Below are positions 29,401 to 33,414 of a stretch of 33,414 nucleotides of DNA, piece by piece. Position 1 is the stretch's first letter, and every line of letters starts with the position of its first letter. A program made the translations under genes and the position numbers. The notes beneath the pieces are model-generated. The model searched no databases, had not been told where the DNA came from, and was given only the letters and a program-made list of their open reading frames with translations. This DNA comes from Chara braunii. Its lineage: Eukaryota; Streptophyta; Charophyceae; Charales; Characeae. The DNA is taken from contig BFEA01000326.1 in assembly GCA_003427395.1 (NCBI GenBank), positions 780,257 through 813,670 of the forward strand, read 5' to 3'.

Positions 29401-31377
29401 AGCCAACGTTCGTAGGTCGTACTCATGCAAGCACATTCGGTCACTGCTTTTGGGCAAAACAAGAAGTTCGGACGCGGGCAAACTTCGGTTGTTTTTCTCC
29501 GATCCACGGGGCACGAGGAAGACCATAGACAGACAAAAGAACAGCAGAAAACGTGAACTCCACGAGGAACCAGGAAGTCCACACTCACATCAGAGGTCAG
29601 TTGAAAATTGAGACGTACGTCGGCATGAGCGGCATCCAAACTTCTTTTACTGTCCGATTTGGCGATATGTGAAGTTCGGCAGCGGACGCAGCCGAGTTTG
29701 AACGTCGAACCCGGGCAAGCATGTTCTGTGACCCTATTCGCGCAGAATGAGAAGTCCGGATTCGGTGGAACTCGGGCTGTTGTTGCAATCCACGGAGGAT
29801 CAGGAAGACCACGGTCAGTTCAATGGATAGGCAAAAATGCGAAGTTCGCCAGGATCCGAACTTAAGGAGGCTGCGAGAGAGAGAGAGAGACAGGATCCGC
29901 ACTTGTGTGGTTATTGAAACCCAAGAAGAAGCAGGAATCCATACGCACGACGGAGGTCAGATGAAAATGCGTAGTCCGCCGGCATCCACACTTGTTCTGA
30001 TGTCTGGTTTCGCAATATGTGAAGTTTGGCAGCGGATGCAGCCAACGTTCGAAGGTCGGGCTCGATGAACCATTTCGGTTTCCCCGCCAGGGCAAAACGA
30101 GAAGTTCGGATCCTGACGAACTGGGGTTCTTGTTGCAACCCAAGGGGCACCAGGAACACCGCAGTTAGATTAAAGGACATGTGAAAACGCGAAGTTCACC
30201 GGGATCCGAACTTAAGGAGGGTGCGAGAGAGAGATAGAGAAAGAGAGATAGGATCTGTACTTGCACGTTTGGTGAAATGCACAACGCAGCAGGAAAACCA
30301 GAGTCACGTTGGAGGTAAGATGAAAACACATAGTCCGCCGGCATCCTAACTTGTTCTGCTGTTCAGTTTCACAATATGTAAAGTTTGGCACCGAATGCAA
30401 CCAACGTTCGAAGGTCGGACTCGATAAACCATTTCGGTTACCCTGTCAGGGCAAAACGAGAAGTTCGGATCCCGACGAACTGGGGTTCTTGTTGCAACCC
30501 AAGGGGCACCAGGAAGACCGCAGTTAGATCAAAGGACACGTGAAAACGCGAAGTTCGTCGGGATCCGAACTTAAGGAGGGTGCGAGAGAGAGATAGAGAG
30601 AGAGAGAGATAGGATTTGTACTTGCACGTTTGGTGAAATGCACAACGCATCAGGAAAACCAGATTCGCGTTGGAGGTAAGATGAAAATGCGTAGTCCGCC
30701 GGCATCCAAACTTGTCCTGCTGTTTGGTTTCACAATATGTAAAGTTTGGCACGGGATGCAGCCAATGTTCGAAGGTCGGACTCGATGAACAATTTCAGTT
30801 ACCTCACCAGGCCAAAACGAGAAGTTCGGATGCGGACGAACTTGGATTCTTGTTGCAATCCACGGGGCACCAGAAAGACCACAGTCAGAACAAAAGACAT
30901 GTGAAAACGCGAAGTTCGCCGGGATCCGAACCTAAGGAGTGTGCAAGAGAGAGAGAGATAGAGAGAGAGAGACATGATCCGTACTTGCGTGGTTGGTGAA
31001 ATCCACGAGGCACCAAGAAGACCACAGTCACAAGAGAGAGTCGATGAAAATGCGTGGTCCGCTGGCATCCACACTTTTCATGTTGTCCGATTTCACGATA
31101 TGTGACGTTTGGCATTGGATGCAGCCAACGTTCGAAGATCTGATTGGGGCAAGCATGCTCGGTCAACCCGTTTCAACAGAACGTGAAGTTCGGATCCGGG
31201 CGGACTTGGTTGTTGTTTAAATCCAAGGGGTACCAGGAAGGCCGCATACATATCGTATAATAGGTTGAAACGCGAAGTTCGCCGGTATCCGAACTTCACG
31301 AGGGTTCACGAGAGAGAGAGAGACAACTCTCTGCCAAACTCGCAGTCCCACATTCTCTTGAGTCCGAATACCGACGG

Positions 31378-31589
31378 ACTTCACATATCGTGAAGTCGGA
31401 CAGCAGAAGAAGTTCGGATTCCGGCGAACTTCGCATTTTCATCAGTCCTCTTATGAGTTTGTGGATTTGGACAAGCTTCATGCTTGTTTTGTTGTCCAAA
31501 TCCATAGGTTCATTAGAGGACAAATAAAAATGCGAAGTTCGCCGGAATTCGAACTTCTTCTGCTATCTGATTTCGCGACATGTGAAGTT
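31378..31589. repeat. Long foldback 1 (arms ~95-100 bp)
   Basis: The left arm from 31378 (ACTTCACATATCGTGAAG, then AGCAGAAGAAGTTCGG, CCGGCGAACTTCGCATTTT, GTGGATTTGGACA) is matched in inverted order by the right arm ending at 31589. The right arm reads TGTCCAAATCCATAGG, AAAATGCGAAGTTCGCCGG, CGAACTTCTTCTGCT and CGACATGTGAAGT. The loop is about 20 bases around CTTCATGCTTG. Mismatches are scattered and few. Confidence 0.88.
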
Positions 31590-31740
31590 TCAGCATAACG
31601 CGAAGTTCGAATCCGGGCGGACTTGGTTGTTGTTTAAATCCACAGGGTACCAGGAAGGCCGCAGATATATCGTATAATAGGTGGAAACCCGAAGTTCGCC
31701 GGTATCCGAACTTCACGAGGGCACGCGCGAGAGAGAGAGA

Positions 31741-32190
31741 GACAACTCTCTATCAAACTCGCAGTCCCACATTCTCTTGAAGTCTGGATCCCGGTGGACT
31801 TCACATATGGCGAAGTCGAACAGCAGAAGAAGTTCGGATTCCGGCGAACTTCGCATATTCATCTGTCCTCTGATGCGCCTATGGATTTGGACAGCAACAA
31901 GATCCATGCTTGTGTTGCTATCCAAATCCACAGGCTCATCAAAGGACATATGAAAATGCGAAGTTCGCCGGAATCCGAACTTCTTCTCCTGTCCGATTTC
32001 GCGACATATGAAGTTTGGCGGTAGATATGGCCGACGTCGGAAGGTCGGATTCGGCGAACTTGTGTTGTTGTTCAAATCCGCGGGGCAGCAGAAAGACCAC
32101 AACCACATCAAAGGATATGTGAAAATGTTAAGTCCGCCGGGATCCGGACTTCAAGAGAATGTGGGACTGAGAGTTTGACAGAGAGCTGGA
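31741..32190. repeat. Long foldback 2 (nested arms, up to ~200 bp)
   Basis: The inner arms are 31797-31900 and 31910-32015, with the same words as foldback 1 and a small loop around GATCCATGCTTG. An outer pair adds 31741-31800 (CAAACTCGCAGTCCCACATT, CTCTTGAAGTC) against 32140-32185 (GGACTTCAAGAGAATGTGGG, ACTGAGAGTTTG). About 100 unpaired bases (32016-32115) lie on the right side. Transcripts from either strand would form long double-stranded RNA. Confidence 0.85.
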
Positions 32191-32333
32191 GAGAGAAATG
32201 AAGAAAGAGATAGAGAGAGATAGATGGAAATGGGGAAAACCAGACGGAACCCCACTTCGCAATCGCGATGGCAGACACATGCTTGCATCGGCAGACACAT
32301 TCTTGCATGACGAAATGAATGTGTGCGAGGTTC

Positions 32334-32447
32334 GTTGATAACCAAGGTTCGATGCGGCCCGATGACCAATGTTGGTCGTCGAACTGTCACGATCCAGTCC
32401 GACAGCCTGCATTGGTCATCGGGCCGCATCGAACCATATCTATCAAC
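32334..32447. repeat. 38-bp-arm hairpin, possible foldback element or small-RNA precursor
   Basis: Positions 32334-32371 and 32410-32447 are inverted copies. The inner 26 bases (from GGTTCGATGCGG to GACCAATG) pair perfectly, and the outer 12 pair with a few mismatches (GTTGATA against TATCAAC). The loop is 38 bases (32372-32409). It is clearly separate in sequence from the satellite array before it. The short flanking repeat GAGGTTCG occurs at 32327 and 32462. Confidence 0.85.
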
Positions 32448-33009
32448 AGACCTGGCGAAGTCGAGGTTCGCCTACCTCCGTATTTTTTGTTTCTGTATAT
32501 CTCTCTCTCGGACACAGCGATGATCCCGGGAGATGTAGAGAGAGATAAGGAGATGCCCGCGATCTCTGACAGCACTGGGAAACTATGAAACACCCGTGGA
32601 CGCGTCCGCGGGTCCGATCTCAGATGGCGGACGCAGATGGGGCCTAATCCGCGGCCGACCTGGGCCGTGGCTCGGACCCGATTTTACCATAATTTTCCTG
32701 AATTAAATAATAGGTTTTAAAAAAAAAACAATATATGGAGTTGTAGGGAATTTAAAGCCCTACAACCCCATATTTGTTTTTTGGAATCCGACTTTGTTTA
32801 GAATTTTTAAAAAATCAAAAACTAAATTCGATTTAAAAAAAAAAAAAAAAAAAAAAGCTGGATTTTTTTTTCCCATTTTTTATCGTGAGATATATGGTCC
32901 CTGAGTTTACCTATCGTTTTTTAGAAATGAATTTTTGTCTTTTGTATGGGTATGAGGTGTTTAAAAAAAATGCAGATACAAAATTTGAAAATAAATAAAG
33001 AAAAAACTT

Positions 33010-33012
<3 letters not shown>
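32448..33012. other. AT-rich DNA with a 16-bp hairpin
   Basis: No gene. Positions 32590-32690 are GC-rich with CGCGTCCGCGG words, and the rest is A/T-rich with a ~22-base poly-A run near 32836. A hairpin lies at 32733-32773: ATATGGAGTTGTAGGG, nine bases, CCCTACAACCCCATAT, with one mismatch. It closely resembles the imperfect hairpin at 655-695. Confidence 0.6.
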
Positions 33013-33072
<60 letters not shown>

Positions 33073-33097
33073 ATGTGTGTNTGTGTGTGTGTGTGCN

Positions 33098-33153
<56 letters not shown>

Positions 33154-33315
33154 NGAGAGAGAGGGAGAGAGAGANAGAGAGAGAGAGAGAGAGAGAGAAA
33201 GAAAGGTTGTAAGATTGTGTGTGTCTGTGTGTGTGCGCTGCCGCCACGGCGCTCTCGCCGGCGCGCGGACAGCGCACTTGTGAGAGAGAGAGAGTGTGTG
33301 TGTGTGTGTGTGTGT

Positions 33316-33360
<45 letters not shown>

Positions 33361-33364
33361 GGCG
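33013..33364. repeat. Compound (GT)n(GA)n microsatellite
   Basis: (GT)n at 33013-33096 passes directly into (GA)n at 33098-33204. After a GC-rich 33237-33275 patch (CGGCGCTCTCGCCGGCGCGC) and a short GA run, a second (GT)n covers 33292-33358. Single Ns stand at 33081, 33097, 33154 and 33175. ORFs over this region on both strands are dipeptide repeats, not genes. Confidence 0.98.
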
Positions 33365-33414
33365 CATGGTGGGTGGCGGGGGGGTGCTGCGACCCCTCCC
33401 CCACCACTCAATCA

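Larger units (their letters stand above)
29490..32190. repeat. Satellite-like array of ~350-430-bp units with GAAGTTCG / CGAACTTC near-palindromes
   Basis: The landmark GAAGTTCGCCGGGATCCGAA (with variants) followed by CTT(A/C)A-GGAGG and a (GA) run occurs at 29841, 30191, 30550, 30911, 31273, 31691 and, diverged, 32119. Spacings are about 350, 359, 361, 362, 418 and 428. Each unit also holds CATCCAAACTTGTTCTG, a TTTGGCA-GATGCAGCCAACG word and a second inverted AGTTCGGATCC-GACGAACT element. The many 60-100-residue ORFs on both strands repeat with the units and are not independent genes. The first units overlap the upstream edge of the ParB-methylase-like frame. Confidence 0.9.

Noticed and set aside
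29597-32111. About twenty ORFs of 60-130 codons on both strands
   Set aside because: They recur with the ~360-bp satellite unit, share the same low-complexity parts and show no domain.
33009-33411. Long ORFs (up to 166 codons) at the right end
   Set aside because: They are His-Thr, Ser-Leu, Arg-Glu and Cys-Val dipeptide products of (GT)n and (GA)n.

Overview
The window looks like repeat-rich nuclear DNA of a eukaryote, most likely a large-genome green-lineage organism. A charophyte such as Chara is my best guess, but that is an inference from overall character and not from a diagnostic gene. I see no bacterial operon structure, rRNA, tRNA or CRISPR array. There are decayed Ty3/Gypsy retrotransposons, a Ulp1-type (C48) protease gene, intron-like splice signals, long (GT)n, (GA)n and (CT)n microsatellites, many local duplications, a 390-base N gap (15062-15451) and scattered single Ns. 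Only one long ORF of apparently intact gene character is present (8678-9613, +). Nearly every other protein-like stretch is broken by in-frame stops or frame changes.

Layout. 1-4265: repeats, AT-rich sequence, a (CA)n tract and long unassigned DNA. 4266-7390 (-): a truncated Gypsy pol with reverse transcriptase, RNase H, an unusual PHD-type zinc finger, and the integrase zinc-binding, core and C-terminal regions. It stops abruptly where an unknown plus-strand gene begins. 7385-15061 (+): a local cluster of unrecognised proteins. Family A has two copies (7385-8181 broken, 8678-9613 intact), C has one broken copy (9789-10463), and family B has two broken copies (12899-13816, and 14444 into the N gap). 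They are embedded in direct duplications and in copies of a near-palindrome with arms AAGTGCGAGT and ACTCGCACTT. 15452-17650: duplicated non-coding blocks with (CT)n. 17851-19069 (+): gag with a CCHC knuckle and the start of pol of another Gypsy element. 19090-21290: AT-rich DNA with ~225-bp and ~460-bp tandem duplications.

21493-29400 (-) is the most interesting part. Read 5' to 3' on the minus strand it holds (i) a ~950-codon reading frame with a ParB/sulfiredoxin-like domain followed by a beta-class DNA-methyltransferase-like domain, (ii) a Pro/Gly-rich and then highly acidic protein-like frame, and (iii) a Ulp1/SENP-type cysteine protease with recognisable His-Asp-Gln-Cys residues. All are on one strand and all are damaged. 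A ParB-methylase fusion is a phage/plasmid/bacterial type of architecture. Finding it in a eukaryotic repeat landscape next to a Ulp1 protease suggests an undescribed mobile element or a captured prokaryotic module. I could not recognise a transposase or integrase in it.

29490-32190: a satellite-like array of ~350-430-bp units carrying a second near-palindrome (arms GAAGTTCG and CGAACTTC), including two large foldbacks. A compact hairpin follows at 32334-32447. The window ends in AT-rich sequence and a compound (GT)n(GA)n microsatellite.
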